This document shows positions 42,059-51,643 of a DNA stretch of 64,000 nucleotides, piece by piece. Below the pieces are notes generated by a model that saw only the letters and a list, made by a program, of their open reading frames with translations, was not told the DNA's origin and searched no databases. Numbering within the stretch: the stretch's first letter is position 1; each line of letters begins with the position of its first letter. A program made the position numbers and the translations under genes. Source of the stretch: an uncultured Acidimicrobiales bacterium (GTDB taxonomy: Bacteria > Actinomycetota > Acidimicrobiia > Acidimicrobiales > SZUA-35); the NCBI GenBank assembly GCA_938002965.1, contig CALKZY010000030.1, forward strand, positions 62,001 through 126,000, in the 5' to 3' direction.

Positions 42059-43242
42059 GGCTTGGACTCTACTGAGGTGACTTCGAGAATCCGGGTTGTC
42101 GCGGCGCCGGTTGAGCGATCGGCCAGGGACCAGTCAACGCCGGGGGGAACAACGGCGCTGTCGTCGGGGCGTAATCGGTGGGTCGTGTCGCCAACTGTCA
42201 GTTCGACGGCGCCATCAAGAACGTAGAGGAACAACAGATCGTCGTCGTGTCCGCCAGGGACCGTGAGCGCCGTTGACGTTGGGCCTGTGGCCACCACCAT
42301 CCGGACCGATCCAACTCCGCCGGTGGCATCGTCGATGCCGGTGTCGGTGACCTGCCAGCCAGCCGATGCCCACGGCCCCGCCGCATTTCCAGACCCATTT
42401 GAGGAAGATTTAGTTGCCGGGCTTGCACTGGCGGCTTTGAAGTGGACGAAGCGTTGACCGTTGTAGTCACGGTTAGGCAGGTGACGCCCGGTCGGCAGTT
42501 CCATATGGTGGTCCGCGAAGGTGTCGTGGCGGGCCGGACACCCCAGCTCGACCACTTCCATGTCGTCGAAGGTTTCCAACACCCGGTGACGGATGCCTGG
42601 CGGTTGCAAGATACAGTCTCCTGCCTCGAAGCGGAACGGGTCGCCCTGATCTTCGTAGACCAAGGTGGCGGCTCCCGATCGGCAGAAGATGATCTGAAAT
42701 TGGATGTCGTGGTGGTGGACCCAGTCGGGCACGGGCCCGGAGCCGGGGACTTTGATATGGGAGGCAATGAACCGTCCACCTTGACGATCGGGTATCAGAT
42801 CCCGATAGCGCATACCGGCCCGGCCGGTTACCCACGAGGACGTGTCCGCGTTGGTGGATACCACCAGGTTGGGCTGAAGGTCCGGTATCGCTTTGGTTGT
42901 GGTGTCGGCGACGAAACGCACCAGCGTGCCGTTGGGGGCCTTGATCGTGGTGCCGATCAACTCGGTGTCGGTCAGCCCTATGTCGCCGACGGCGACTTCC
43001 AGAAGGCCGGCTCCGTGAGCCTTGTCGCCGAAGCGATCCAAAACGATGACCAGCCCGGAGAGCGACCTGTTGCCTGACCCGCCATATGATCCGCCGTATG
43101 ACAAGGTCGCCCGGTCCGGATCGTCGGCCGGTGAGATTACGTCAATACGGAAGCCGAGACGATCGGTGAAGAAGTCGAGAGTTTGATCAAACGGGTCGGC
43201 GGCCAGAACGATTCGTGCTGGTTGGCTTGAGACTTCAGGCAC
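42055..43242 (-). CDS. VOC plus bicupin fusion protein
   Basis: 395 residues. N-terminal VOC unit (about 8-115): RIVLAADPFDQTLDFFTDRLGF to APNGTLVRFV. First cupin (about 150-235): DWVHHHDIQFQIIFCRSG with the His-rich metal motif, then LQPPGIRHRVLE. Second cupin (about 320-390): DDDLLFLYVLDGAVELTVGD and VVPPGVDWSL, with fewer metal His. Resembles cupin oxygenases of aromatic or hydroxyacid metabolism fused to a glyoxalase-like half. Substrate unknown. Two small membrane proteins follow. Confidence 0.8.
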   Translation of the reverse strand: MPEVSSQPARIVLAADPFDQTLDFFTDRLGFRIDVISPADDPDRATLSYGGSYGGSGNRSLSGLVIVLDRFGDKAHGAGLLEVAVGDIGLTDTELIGTTIKAPNGTLVRFVADTTTKAIPDLQPNLVVSTNADTSSWVTGRAGMRYRDLIPDRQGGRFIASHIKVPGSGPVPDWVHHHDIQFQIIFCRSGAATLVYEDQGDPFRFEAGDCILQPPGIRHRVLETFDDMEVVELGCPARHDTFADHHMELPTGRHLPNRDYNGQRFVHFKAASASPATKSSSNGSGNAAGPWASAGWQVTDTGIDDATGGVGSVRMVVATGPTSTALTVPGGHDDDLLFLYVLDGAVELTVGDTTHRLRPDDSAVVPPGVDWSLADRSTGAATTRILEVTSVESKP

Positions 43243-43323
43243 CGTTTGAGCGTACCCCGACGGCGGTGCCAGGTCGCGCTCGACAGTTCGGGGTCGCCTG
43301 GGGTTGCCGGAGTGACGAGACGT

Positions 43324-44343
43324 TCAGCGCCTGTTGGCTGGTTCGCGTCCTGGCAGGTAGGGCGTGCCGGGGTTGTACATGCCGGGTTTAACCGGGAAGG
43401 CTTCCACATCCACCCAGCCGCCGATGTCGGCCGTGTACGAGCACACCGCGGCAATGCGTAGTCGCAGAGTGCGGGTGGACATCGGGTCCTGTTCGGGCGA
43501 TTGCACTATCTGGCCCCGTCCTGTTATTTGAACGACTCGTCCGTTTCCAAAATCGATGGCGGTCAACCCGACCCTGTCGTCAAGCAACAGATTGCCGAGG
43601 GTGTTGAACATGCCGTTGCCGGGGTAGTCGGGCAGCGAGATCGTGGTGGCATCGTCGATCGAAATGAAGCCGGCCGGTCCGCCTCGGTGGGTGGTTTCAA
43701 CGCCACGCTCGCTATGGCGCGAGGCCAGGAATGTGGTGTCGGCTCGTGTTAGCAGACGGTTGTCGCCCTCGCCCAGCTCAGGTCGAGTCGAATACTCTGA
43801 GTTTCCGCCGTGGTCTGGGATGACAAGGGAAATGTCGGGCGATTCGTGCGACGGCGATTCGTGCGACGGTGGTTCATGGAGCCGCTTGAATATGTAGCGG
43901 TTGCATACCCCGAAATTGCGGCTCATCCGATAGAGGATTGAATTGTCGGCTTCGACTACGGCGGACCCGAGTGACTTGGCCCGCCGACGCAGCGCCGGGT
44001 CGAAGTACAAGATTCCCAGTTCGCCGTTGTCCGCGATGTCGGTGAGCAGCGGGTGGCCGGTGGCGAGGCCTGGGCGTACCCGAACCGTTGTCGGGTTTTC
44101 GACCGTGAGAAGCTTCTCGGCGGGGCCGAATAGCGGGGTGGACCACGGACGCCCAAGGGGGTCGACACTGCCGGCAACCGCGAACGTTCGGCCGTTCACA
44201 AATCGAATCTCGACCGGGTTCAACTGGGGGCTGAACGGTTCGGTCATCACCGATTCGAAGGTTTCAACGTCGATGCCGTCCTCGGTTTGTAGTTGCTTCT
44301 CACCTTCGTGGAAGTTCTGGTGCGATCCCATGGTGACCCTCAT
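43324..44343 (-). CDS. Pyridoxamine-oxidase-like (FMN split-barrel) protein, tandem domains
   Basis: 339 residues from ATG 44343, with GAGGGGG upstream; ATG 44331 is an alternative. Two split-barrel halves: FAVAGSVDPLGRPWSTPLFGPAEKL in the first and HRGGPAGFISID then DYPGNGMFNTLGNLLLDDRVGL in the second. The second half matches the flavin-binding PNPOx-like family. Expected to bind FMN, FAD or F420 and reduce a small molecule. An imperfect ESPSHESP repeat lies between halves. Confidence 0.8.
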   Translation of the reverse strand: MRVTMGSHQNFHEGEKQLQTEDGIDVETFESVMTEPFSPQLNPVEIRFVNGRTFAVAGSVDPLGRPWSTPLFGPAEKLLTVENPTTVRVRPGLATGHPLLTDIADNGELGILYFDPALRRRAKSLGSAVVEADNSILYRMSRNFGVCNRYIFKRLHEPPSHESPSHESPDISLVIPDHGGNSEYSTRPELGEGDNRLLTRADTTFLASRHSERGVETTHRGGPAGFISIDDATTISLPDYPGNGMFNTLGNLLLDDRVGLTAIDFGNGRVVQITGRGQIVQSPEQDPMSTRTLRLRIAAVCSYTADIGGWVDVEAFPVKPGMYNPGTPYLPGREPANRR

Positions 44344-44450
44344 CGTCCCCCTCGTTGGCGGCAGACGTTCATTGGTGCGAACATGAAACCGCCCCCAACC
44401 GCCGAAATTCCCCAAGCCTGGATCGATGAGTGGCCGGGACGCCTTCTGCG

Positions 44451-45473
44451 CTATTCCATTCGGCTTTCAGCCAGTGTCTCAGTCAGATCATCGGCGAGGC
44501 GCTGGGCCTTACGAAGGTGCCCAATAGACGTCAACCCATGAGTGTGACCTCGCGCCGACTCCCCTTGCATGACCCGTCGTTGGGCACTGCGGGCGTGGGC
44601 GGCGGCCCGGTCGAGCTCGTTGGCCATCAACCGGTAGTGATCGGCGAGCACGGTCATCACCGGCCCTGCCGGTGAAACCTCGGCGACGTCCTCGGTGCTG
44701 TCGACGTTGTCGGCGGCGCGGCGAGTGATAGGTGGGGGAGCGTCGGCTAGAGCTTTTTTGGCCTCGTCCAAGGTGAAGCGACCATGGGTGACCTCCCGCC
44801 CGACAATGACCCCCTCGATGCGCCTACCACCTGTGCCTGTGGCCACGATGTCTCGCAGGTCGTCCAGGTGCCGCACGCCGCCGGAGGCGATGACGCCGTC
44901 GTCGACCAGCGACAGAGCGGTCTTCAAGATCTCCAGATTGGGCGGTTCAAGAAGGGCGTTTCGTCCGGCTTCCGAAATGAGAAACGAGGTGACGCCGGCG
45001 TCCGACATCTCCAACAGCACCTCTTCCAGGTACCGGCCGGAGTTCATGGCCCAACCACGAATGGCGATTTCCTCGTCGGGGCGAACGTCAATGGAAACAA
45101 CAATCTTCGACGGGTAGTCACGACACAGATCCCACACCATGTTCTGGTCTTCGATGGCGGCAGTTCCCATGACCACCCGATGGGCTCCGGCTTCAATCAG
45201 TCTCGTGGCTTCTTTTGGCGAGCGAATGCCGCCAGCCACTTGAACCGGGATCGGCACGGAGCTGATGATCTCGTCGAGCAGGGCCCGGTTTCGGTAGTCG
45301 CGATGGGCGGCGGCATCCAGGTCGACAACGTGAATGATGTCGGCACCTTGAGCGGCCCAGCTTCGTGCCCGGGAGACCGGGTCGTTGTCAAGACGAATGG
45401 CGTCGGCCAGGTCACCACGAGGAAGGCGAACGGAGTGACCGCCGAGAATGTTGAGGCGAGCGTACAAATCCAT
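44451..45473 (-). CDS. HisA/HisF-like TIM barrel with altered active site and C-terminal extension
   Basis: 340 residues from ATG 45473 (GGGAG upstream). Residues 1-235 are HisA-like: QGADIIHVVDLDAA, VPVQVAGGIRS-like block, HRVVMGTAAIED, VVSIDVRPDEEIAIRGW, VIASGGVRHLDDL, VEGVIVGRE-like. But the first-strand catalytic Asp (PAIDL in HisA) is Asn (ARLNI), and the D-G-T loop after strand 6 reads AGRNALL. About 100 helical residues with no HisA counterpart follow. Most likely a HisA relative with a changed function. No his genes are near. Confidence 0.75.
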   Translation of the reverse strand: MDLYARLNILGGHSVRLPRGDLADAIRLDNDPVSRARSWAAQGADIIHVVDLDAAAHRDYRNRALLDEIISSVPIPVQVAGGIRSPKEATRLIEAGAHRVVMGTAAIEDQNMVWDLCRDYPSKIVVSIDVRPDEEIAIRGWAMNSGRYLEEVLLEMSDAGVTSFLISEAGRNALLEPPNLEILKTALSLVDDGVIASGGVRHLDDLRDIVATGTGGRRIEGVIVGREVTHGRFTLDEAKKALADAPPPITRRAADNVDSTEDVAEVSPAGPVMTVLADHYRLMANELDRAAAHARSAQRRVMQGESARGHTHGLTSIGHLRKAQRLADDLTETLAESRME

Positions 45474-45728
45474 GCTCAACTCCCTGTGTACGTTGATTGT
45501 TCAGTTCTCCTGTCGAATTTCCGGTGTGGGTGGTGACAGGCGGACACCCATCATTGCACACGAGGTCACCGGAAACCATGGGTCACGCCCGGCCGTCGCT
45601 GATGGATTCGGTGTCGTGATGCCTTGGCCGTCACAGGAATCCGAAGTTCTTCCAGTCGCGTTCGGTCCTCGCGCCGTAGTGGTTGTACCATTCCCTTCAA
45701 TGGTGGTGTCGACGACTGAGGGCGCGAG

Positions 45729-46910
45729 ATGATCTCTCTTCGGCGATCAGCCGCCAACCGTCACCTGGCCATCGAAGTGCAAGGGTCAAACAAGCTCATT
45801 CACCGCCCTGGCGCCGCCGTCGACCACGATGAAGGCCGCTTGCATGCGCTCTGGCTGCGTGATGCGTGCACCTGCCGATGGTGTCGTCGGCAGGAAACCA
45901 ACGAGCGGGTGCTCGACTCAGCCGGCCTGAGTTTGTCGTTGACCATCGTCTCCGTCCATCCTCTTCAACCGGCGTCGCTTGACGAGTTGGTCGAGATCTC
46001 CTTCTCGGACAGTCACAGTTCCAAGTTTCGACTGCGAGACCTGGTGGCGGCCGCTGATTTCTCATCGACCACCGGTCACCAGGTGGCCGAATCCCGAGTC
46101 TCGACTTCGCCAACGGCAACCATGCCGGCCATCGCCGGTGAAGCTCTGGACGACTCCCTGGAAGCCATCCTCGACTCCGTGTGGTTTGACGGCGTGGTGT
46201 TGCTGCGAGGCATTGAAGCCACCGAATCCGGCCTGTTGGACGTGGCCAAGCGCATTGGGCCGGTCATGCACACCAACTACGGCCTGACCTGGTCGTTCGA
46301 ATCTGAAGTACCCCCCGACGGTGCCCCGATGAGTCAGGTTGAGAGCCGAGAGGCTCTGCGCATGCACGCCGATTTGCCGTATCGGGCCAACCCGCCGGGA
46401 ATCCAGCTCAACCTCGGCGTGTCGCCGGCCTCAAAAGGTGGCGCTTCAACATTTGTCGATGCCTACGCCATGGCCGAACGTCTTCGGGTCGCCGATCCTC
46501 GATCATGGGAACTCCTAACCACGGTTCCCTTCACCTACCCGTACCGTCGGCCGGGCGTCGACCTGATCGGTGGCGGCCCCATGATCGGTTTGGATCACGC
46601 CGGGCGCTACGGCGTTATGCGCAGAGCCCCCGACCTGGTTGGGTCGCCCAGGGTGGCGGCTGACGACACCCCCGACCTGTACCGGGCCTTGGGGTTGTGG
46701 CAAGACCTGGTCGACAACCCGGCCAACCAGTTGCGGGTCACACTGGAACGAGGAGACCTTGTGATCTTCGACAACCACCGCATGTTGCACGGTCGAACAG
46801 CGTTTGAACTTGAACCGGGCGACCGTAGGTGTCTCATGGGTTGCTACATCGACATGGACGAGTTCAATGTCCGCCGATCGGCACTGGCCGTCGAACCTCT
46901 GCACTGCTAA
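45729..46910 (+). CDS. Gamma-butyrobetaine hydroxylase/TauD-like 2-oxoglutarate oxygenase
   Basis: 393 residues. N-terminal zinc-type domain LHALWLRDACTCRWCRRQETNERVLD (C-x-C-x2-C pattern), as in gamma-butyrobetaine and trimethyllysine hydroxylases. Catalytic part: iron His-x-Asp in LRMHADLPYRANPPG, distal His in DNHRMLHGRTAF, and the 2-oxoglutarate Arg in GDRRCLMGCY. It hydroxylates an aliphatic, likely trimethylammonium-type, compound. The stop overlaps the next SDR start (TAATG). Confidence 0.88.
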   Translation: MISLRRSAANRHLAIEVQGSNKLIHRPGAAVDHDEGRLHALWLRDACTCRWCRRQETNERVLDSAGLSLSLTIVSVHPLQPASLDELVEISFSDSHSSKFRLRDLVAAADFSSTTGHQVAESRVSTSPTATMPAIAGEALDDSLEAILDSVWFDGVVLLRGIEATESGLLDVAKRIGPVMHTNYGLTWSFESEVPPDGAPMSQVESREALRMHADLPYRANPPGIQLNLGVSPASKGGASTFVDAYAMAERLRVADPRSWELLTTVPFTYPYRRPGVDLIGGGPMIGLDHAGRYGVMRRAPDLVGSPRVAADDTPDLYRALGLWQDLVDNPANQLRVTLERGDLVIFDNHRMLHGRTAFELEPGDRRCLMGCYIDMDEFNVRRSALAVEPLHC

Positions 46911-47686
46911 TGGAATTGATGCTCGACGGGCTGCGAGTTGTGGTTACTGCTGCCGGGGCCGGTATCGGTCGGGCGACCGCCGAGCTCCTATCCGGGGCCG
47001 GTGCCAACGTGTTCGTGTGTGACATCGACACCGCGGCTCTGGCCGATCTGACGACCGACCCGCTGATTGGCGGCGTGACGGCCGACGTTGGCGACACCGC
47101 GTCGGTCGACTCGTTCATGGCTAAGGCTGTGGCCGTTCTTGGTGGCATCGACGTGTTGGTGAACAACGCAGGGATCGCCGGGCCGGGAGGCCGAGTCGAC
47201 ACCGTTGACCCGCAGGACGTGACCCGCACGCTGGATGTCAACGTCACCTCGATGTTTCGAACCAGTCGTCGTGTGGTTCCCCTGATGGTCGACCAGCGGT
47301 CAGGACTTATTGTCAACATCGCGTCCACTGCCGGTTATCTGGGATTCCCGTACCGCGCCCCGTATGCGGCGTCAAAGTGGGCGGTTATCGGACTGACGAA
47401 GACCATGGCCATGGAACTCGGTGAATTCGGAATTCGGGTCAACGCCATATGTCCCGGTTCAGTAGCCGGACCCCGTATGGATCATGTCATTGAGCTCGAG
47501 GCTGAAGCCAGCGGCCGACCGGCCGAAGACATTCGGACCGGATTCGAACATCAGGTATCGATGCAGACCTTCATCAAGCCGAGCGAGATTGCCGAAACCA
47601 TCGCGTTTCTGGCTTCGTCTCTAGGGGGCAAGATTTCCGGTCAGGTGATTTCGGTCGACGGTCATACCGAGACCTTGCGAACCTAG
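46910..47686 (+). CDS. Short-chain dehydrogenase/reductase
   Basis: 258 residues from ATG 46910. VVVTAAGAGIGRATAELL cofactor loop, VLVNNAGIAG, catalytic Ser in IASTAGYLGFPY and Tyr-Lys in YAASKWAVIG. Ends KISGQVISVDGHTE. It probably oxidises the alcohol produced by the upstream 2-oxoglutarate oxygenase. Confidence 0.92.
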   Translation: MELMLDGLRVVVTAAGAGIGRATAELLSGAGANVFVCDIDTAALADLTTDPLIGGVTADVGDTASVDSFMAKAVAVLGGIDVLVNNAGIAGPGGRVDTVDPQDVTRTLDVNVTSMFRTSRRVVPLMVDQRSGLIVNIASTAGYLGFPYRAPYAASKWAVIGLTKTMAMELGEFGIRVNAICPGSVAGPRMDHVIELEAEASGRPAEDIRTGFEHQVSMQTFIKPSEIAETIAFLASSLGGKISGQVISVDGHTETLRT

Positions 47687-47703
47687 TTGCCGGCAAGAGG
47701 GCT

Positions 47704-48723
47704 GTGCCTGTGGGATCCATGAACGACAGCGCCATGAACGAACGAACTAGCGACGATGCCCGGGCCGGGCGCCTAAAGGCCATGGTCATCCTGACCGAGA
47801 ACCACACCCTGGTACCTCCCGATGATCTGCGGGGCCTGGTGGACTTGGCGGTGCAGGCCGAAGAAGCCGGTGTCGACGCCGTCATGTTGTCCGAGCATGT
47901 GTGTCTTGGGACTGACTCGGGTGTGCTCGGTCGGCCATCTAATCCTCGAGCCTACGCTGCCCCCGGCAATCAAGACCCGGCGACATCGTGGCCCAGCTCA
48001 GTGGTGATGGCATCGGCGATTGCCGCTGCAACCAGTCGTGTTCGCATTGCGTTGGCGGCTTTGATCACGCCACTTCGCAACCCGTTGGTGCTGGCCAAAG
48101 ATCTCGCCACCCTCGACCGGCTGAGCGAGGGTCGCTTGGTGGTCCAACCGACGGTGTCATGGTCGCGAGACGAGTACGCCGCGGTCGGCGTGCCGTTCGA
48201 GCAACGTGGAGCATTGTTGGATGACGGGTTGGCCGCTATGCAGGCCTTGTGGGGATCGACTCCAGCCGCGTACGACGGACGGTTCTTCTCGTTCAGCGAT
48301 GTCTATTGCGAGCCGTCGCCGTATCGGACTGACGGGCCGACGCTGTGGTTCGGCGGTCAGAGGTTGCACCGACCGATGCTGCGCCGGCTGGTGGCTCATG
48401 GTCAGGGATTCCACCCGTTTGGGAGTCCGACTGATGATGAACTGTTCACCCTCCGTCACGAAATGGCATCCGCCGGTCGGTCAATGGACGAGTTGGAGTT
48501 GATCGGAGGAACCCGGGCAACCTTTACCGGCGCCAACGACGTCGCCAACCTTGGCGAGTCCATGGCCCCCATTGTCGATCAGGTGGCCCGCGGATACACC
48601 ACGTTTTGCATGAAGCCGTCGCAGCATGTCAACGACCCGGGCGAGGTCTTTGAGCTGTGTCAACAGATGGTCGCGTACCTTAACTCACTTTCGAACTCAC
48701 TCTCAGACTCACGTTCGGAGTAG
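47704..48723 (+). CDS. LLM-class (F420-type) oxidoreductase
   Basis: 339 residues; GTG 47704 or ATG 47719 as start. Luciferase-like barrel: LVDLAVQAEEAGVDAVMLSEH near 48, LAALITPLRNPLVLAKDLATLDRLSEGRLVVQP near 118, TLWFGGQRLHRPMLRRL near 218. Third gene of the oxygenase-SDR-LLM operon, 17 bp downstream of the SDR. The tail SLSNSLSDSRSE is low-complexity. Confidence 0.88.
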   Translation: MPVGSMNDSAMNERTSDDARAGRLKAMVILTENHTLVPPDDLRGLVDLAVQAEEAGVDAVMLSEHVCLGTDSGVLGRPSNPRAYAAPGNQDPATSWPSSVVMASAIAAATSRVRIALAALITPLRNPLVLAKDLATLDRLSEGRLVVQPTVSWSRDEYAAVGVPFEQRGALLDDGLAAMQALWGSTPAAYDGRFFSFSDVYCEPSPYRTDGPTLWFGGQRLHRPMLRRLVAHGQGFHPFGSPTDDELFTLRHEMASAGRSMDELELIGGTRATFTGANDVANLGESMAPIVDQVARGYTTFCMKPSQHVNDPGEVFELCQQMVAYLNSLSNSLSDSRSE

Positions 48724-48803
48724 CCGTACAAGTGGTCGGTCCGGTGGATGACGTGAACGATCGCTAAGATTTGGCCACCGTCGGGCGAAAGCAAAGAGTG
48801 AGT

Positions 48804-49451
48804 ATGGAATCCTTTGACCGCTTCCGGGCCCATCCGTGGCACGGCCTCTCCGTGGGCCCTGATGCCCCTGAGCTGGTCGACGCCTACATCGAGATCACGC
48901 CGTTCGACGCGGTGAAGTACGAGATCGACAAATTGACCGGGTACCTGCGGGTCGACCGTCCGCAGGGTTCCTCTGCTCTACCGCCGACACTGTACGGGTT
49001 TGTTCCCCGAACGTACTGTGGTGATCGGGTGGCGGCGCTGACACCGGGTGCAGCGATGGGTGATCAGGATCCGCTCGATATCTGTGTTCTGAGTCAACAG
49101 CGAATCGACAGGGCCGAAGTAATTCTCACCGCCAGGGTGGTCGGTGGCCTGCAGGTGCTCGACGGCGGGGAAGCGGACGACAAAATTCTGGCCGTGTTGG
49201 CCTCCGACTCGGTGTTCCACTACGCACAACAACTAAACCAGCTGCCAAAAGCCGTGGTCGACCGACTGGTTCACTACTTCGGCACCTACAAGATGGACAT
49301 CTCCGGGCAGAAGCCCAACGAAATCGAGGTGGTCGGTACCTACGGACGTGATCACGCCCTTGCGGTAGTGGAAGCGTCCATGGCCGACTACAGCGAGAAA
49401 TTCGGAGTGGACGCCAAAAGCCGGGAGCTGGTTGACCGGCGCAAACGTTAG
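48804..49451 (+). CDS. ppa: Inorganic pyrophosphatase, family I
   Basis: 215 residues from ATG 48804. Metal site [16 protein letters not shown] carries the D-x-D-P-x-D signature. It also has [15 protein letters not shown] near 35 and [19 protein letters not shown]. The sequence is longer than the about 175-residue E. coli enzyme, with extra residues at the N-terminus, as in some eukaryotic-like or dispensable homologues. Hydrolyses pyrophosphate, cytoplasmic. Monocistronic. Confidence 0.92.
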   Translation: MESFDRFRAHPWHGLSVGPDAPELVDAYIEITPFDAVKYEIDKLTGYLRVDRPQGSSALPPTLYGFVPRTYCGDRVAALTPGAAMGDQDPLDICVLSQQRIDRAEVILTARVVGGLQVLDGGEADDKILAVLASDSVFHYAQQLNQLPKAVVDRLVHYFGTYKMDISGQKPNEIEVVGTYGRDHALAVVEASMADYSEKFGVDAKSRELVDRRKR

Positions 49452-49563
49452 CTCAACGTCGGTTTCACAGCTCACGTCGACCAAAAATCGTTGAACCGCA
49501 AGAACGGTCAAGACAGCGTCGACGGTCAAAACTAGGCTGACGGTCAATGGATCGAGAGTTGAC

Positions 49564-50520
49564 GTGAACCGGGTGGAGGAACTGCTTCCTCTGTTGGCTC
49601 GTTTGGCCGATGCCGTAGGCCAGCCGCCAACGCTTGCCGATCTGGCGGTTCAGGCCGGGAAATCGCCCCACCACCTGCAGCGGGTCTTCACCCGCGAGAT
49701 GGGGGAGAGCCCCAAGCAGTACAGCCAGCGGATCCGGTTGCAACAGTCCAGCGCCGCGCTGTTGGTCACCGACCGGAGCATCATCGACATTGCCTTCGCT
49801 AGTGGATTCGAGTCCCACGAAGGTTTCACCCGGGCGTTCAAGCGACGGTTCGGACAATCGCCGTCGAGTTTCAGAAGTCAACATCGCCCGACTTTCGAAG
49901 GTCTGACCTTGTCCAACCGGGCTCACCTGGGTGCCGCAACGCGCAGTGCGCCGTGTGTGGGGCTGTACCGGATGTCGACCACCTCGAACCGGCCATGGCC
50001 GAAAACAAGCAACGAAGGGAACATGTCAATGGGAGATTCAAGCACCTACTCGGTGGCCGAGAAGAGGGTGGAGGAAGTCACGTTTCTTCACGCCAGACGA
50101 CAGACCGACATGGAGGGGATGGCCAAGACTCTGGAAGAGGTCTTCCCGTCCATGTTCGAGATGTGCATGGCCAACGGACTACCACTGGCCGGCTATCCGA
50201 TTACCCGCTATCCGAGTTTCGGCCCGGGTCTGATCACTCTCGAAGCGGGGATGCCGTTGTCAGGCACGGTGGAAGAGCTGAAGGAGGCCGATCTCGGCGG
50301 CTTTGAACTTGGGACGCTGCACGGTGGCACGGTGGCCTTCACCGTGCACACCGGGCCCTACGAACGGCTGGCCGCGGCCTACACCGCCATCCAACGGTGG
50401 ATGGCGGCCAACGGCGAAATCTCGGCCGGCGCGCCGTGGGAGGTGTACATCACCGACCCGGGTGAGGTTCCGAACCCTGAGGAATGGCAGACCGAGGTGT
50501 ATCACCCGATCCAGCGTTAG
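49564..50520 (+). CDS. AraC-family regulator with GyrI-like effector domain
   Basis: 318 residues, GTG start. Two helix-turn-helices at 20-110: LADLAVQAGKSPHHLQRVF and IDIAFASGFESHEGFTRAFKRRFGQSP. Effector domain at about 165-318: VEEVTFLHARRQTDMEGM, FGPGLITLEAG, GGTVAFTVHTGPYERLAAAYTAI, PWEVYITDPGEVPNPEEW, the standard GyrI-like (SOUL-fold) pattern with the conserved Glu. Probably senses a lipophilic cation. Neighbours give no target. Confidence 0.92.
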   Translation: MNRVEELLPLLARLADAVGQPPTLADLAVQAGKSPHHLQRVFTREMGESPKQYSQRIRLQQSSAALLVTDRSIIDIAFASGFESHEGFTRAFKRRFGQSPSSFRSQHRPTFEGLTLSNRAHLGAATRSAPCVGLYRMSTTSNRPWPKTSNEGNMSMGDSSTYSVAEKRVEEVTFLHARRQTDMEGMAKTLEEVFPSMFEMCMANGLPLAGYPITRYPSFGPGLITLEAGMPLSGTVEELKEADLGGFELGTLHGGTVAFTVHTGPYERLAAAYTAIQRWMAANGEISAGAPWEVYITDPGEVPNPEEWQTEVYHPIQR

Positions 50521-50527
50521 TCCGCAC

Positions 50528-51643
50528 CTAGACGGCGGCGAACCAGCCCATCGCGCCCCTGGCGGCAATCGAGTGTTGGTGAGGGTGGAACATGTAGCGG
50601 CCCAGCTCTGGCAACGTGAACTCCACCGCCGCTCGTTCCATCTGGCCCAACGAGATGATGTCGGCGGTCAACAACGGGCTGTCGCCCATGCCGGACGGGT
50701 ACACATCGAACATCTCGGCGTGCAGGTGGAACGACGCAACCGGATCGAACTCGACCATGTTCAACACATACGCCCGGACTCGGTCTCCGACCGGGACCTT
50801 GATTGGGAATTTGTGGTAGAAACCGGCCACCCCGTTCCACGAGTACACCTCGTTGCCACCGTCTTCGTCCACATCCCAGCCGCTCAACGCCAACACCAGC
50901 TCGTGATCGACTGGTTGGCGCCCGTCCTCGACCGGGTCAACGATCAGCGTGCCGTAAAGTCCCTTCGAGATGTGCCGATCGATGGGCATGGTGTGGCAGT
51001 GATAAGGGTGGACGCCGGCTGGGCCGGCCACGATCTCGTACACCGTGTCGCCGCCCGGAGGGATCGGTTCCCAGCCGTCGTGTAGAGGTGAGTGCCGTCC
51101 GTGAAAGTGCAGGTTGTGGTCGTGGCCGGTGAGGTTGGAAAAGTGAACTCGAATTAGTTCGCCTTCGGTGGCTCGAATTGTTGGCCCGGGCGCCGTCCCG
51201 TTGTAGGTCCAAGCTGTGATGGTGTGTCCCCGACTGATGGCGTGGTTCACTTCGACCACCGACATCTCGACTTCCACCGTTCCCGTGGTGCGAGCGGGAG
51301 CATACGTCACATGGTCGAGGGCGTCGGCGGCGAGGTCATCGGGAGGGGCGTAAGGGCCCCCGTACGGCCCAGCGGCGGCGCCCACGGGAAGCTCCGATGA
51401 GAGCCGACCGCCCTGTGGATCGTTATTCGAGTAGGTGCCCTCATGGCCTTCTCCGTGGGGCTCCGCCGATCCCGAGTTGGTGCCATCGGCGGCGGCTCGA
51501 CTCCCACCCACCGCGCCGGCCAGGCCGGCCGCGGCAACGGTCAAACCGCCGACCCCCAGTTTCTTGAGGGCTTCCCGACGGTCGTGGTTCTCGCTCAGAA
51601 CACGCCGCCGATCAGCAACGCTCCCACGGTCACAGCCAGCCAT
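50528..51643 (-). CDS. Tat-exported two-domain multicopper oxidase
   Basis: 371 residues from ATG 51643, overlapping the upstream gene by 49 bp; a CTG at about 51593 is the other option. Twin-arginine signal DRREALKKLGVGGLTVAAAGLAG. Copper ligands: HFHGRHSPLHDGW, HPYHCHTMPIDRHISKGLYG (H-C-H-x-x-x-x-x-H), FHLHAEMFDVYP and MFHPHQHSIAARGAMGWF. The arrangement resembles nitrite-reductase/two-domain laccase types. Last gene of the IolE-like, cupredoxin, beta-helix operon. Confidence 0.85.
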   Translation of the reverse strand: MAGCDRGSVADRRRVLSENHDRREALKKLGVGGLTVAAAGLAGAVGGSRAAADGTNSGSAEPHGEGHEGTYSNNDPQGGRLSSELPVGAAAGPYGGPYAPPDDLAADALDHVTYAPARTTGTVEVEMSVVEVNHAISRGHTITAWTYNGTAPGPTIRATEGELIRVHFSNLTGHDHNLHFHGRHSPLHDGWEPIPPGGDTVYEIVAGPAGVHPYHCHTMPIDRHISKGLYGTLIVDPVEDGRQPVDHELVLALSGWDVDEDGGNEVYSWNGVAGFYHKFPIKVPVGDRVRAYVLNMVEFDPVASFHLHAEMFDVYPSGMGDSPLLTADIISLGQMERAAVEFTLPELGRYMFHPHQHSIAARGAMGWFAAV

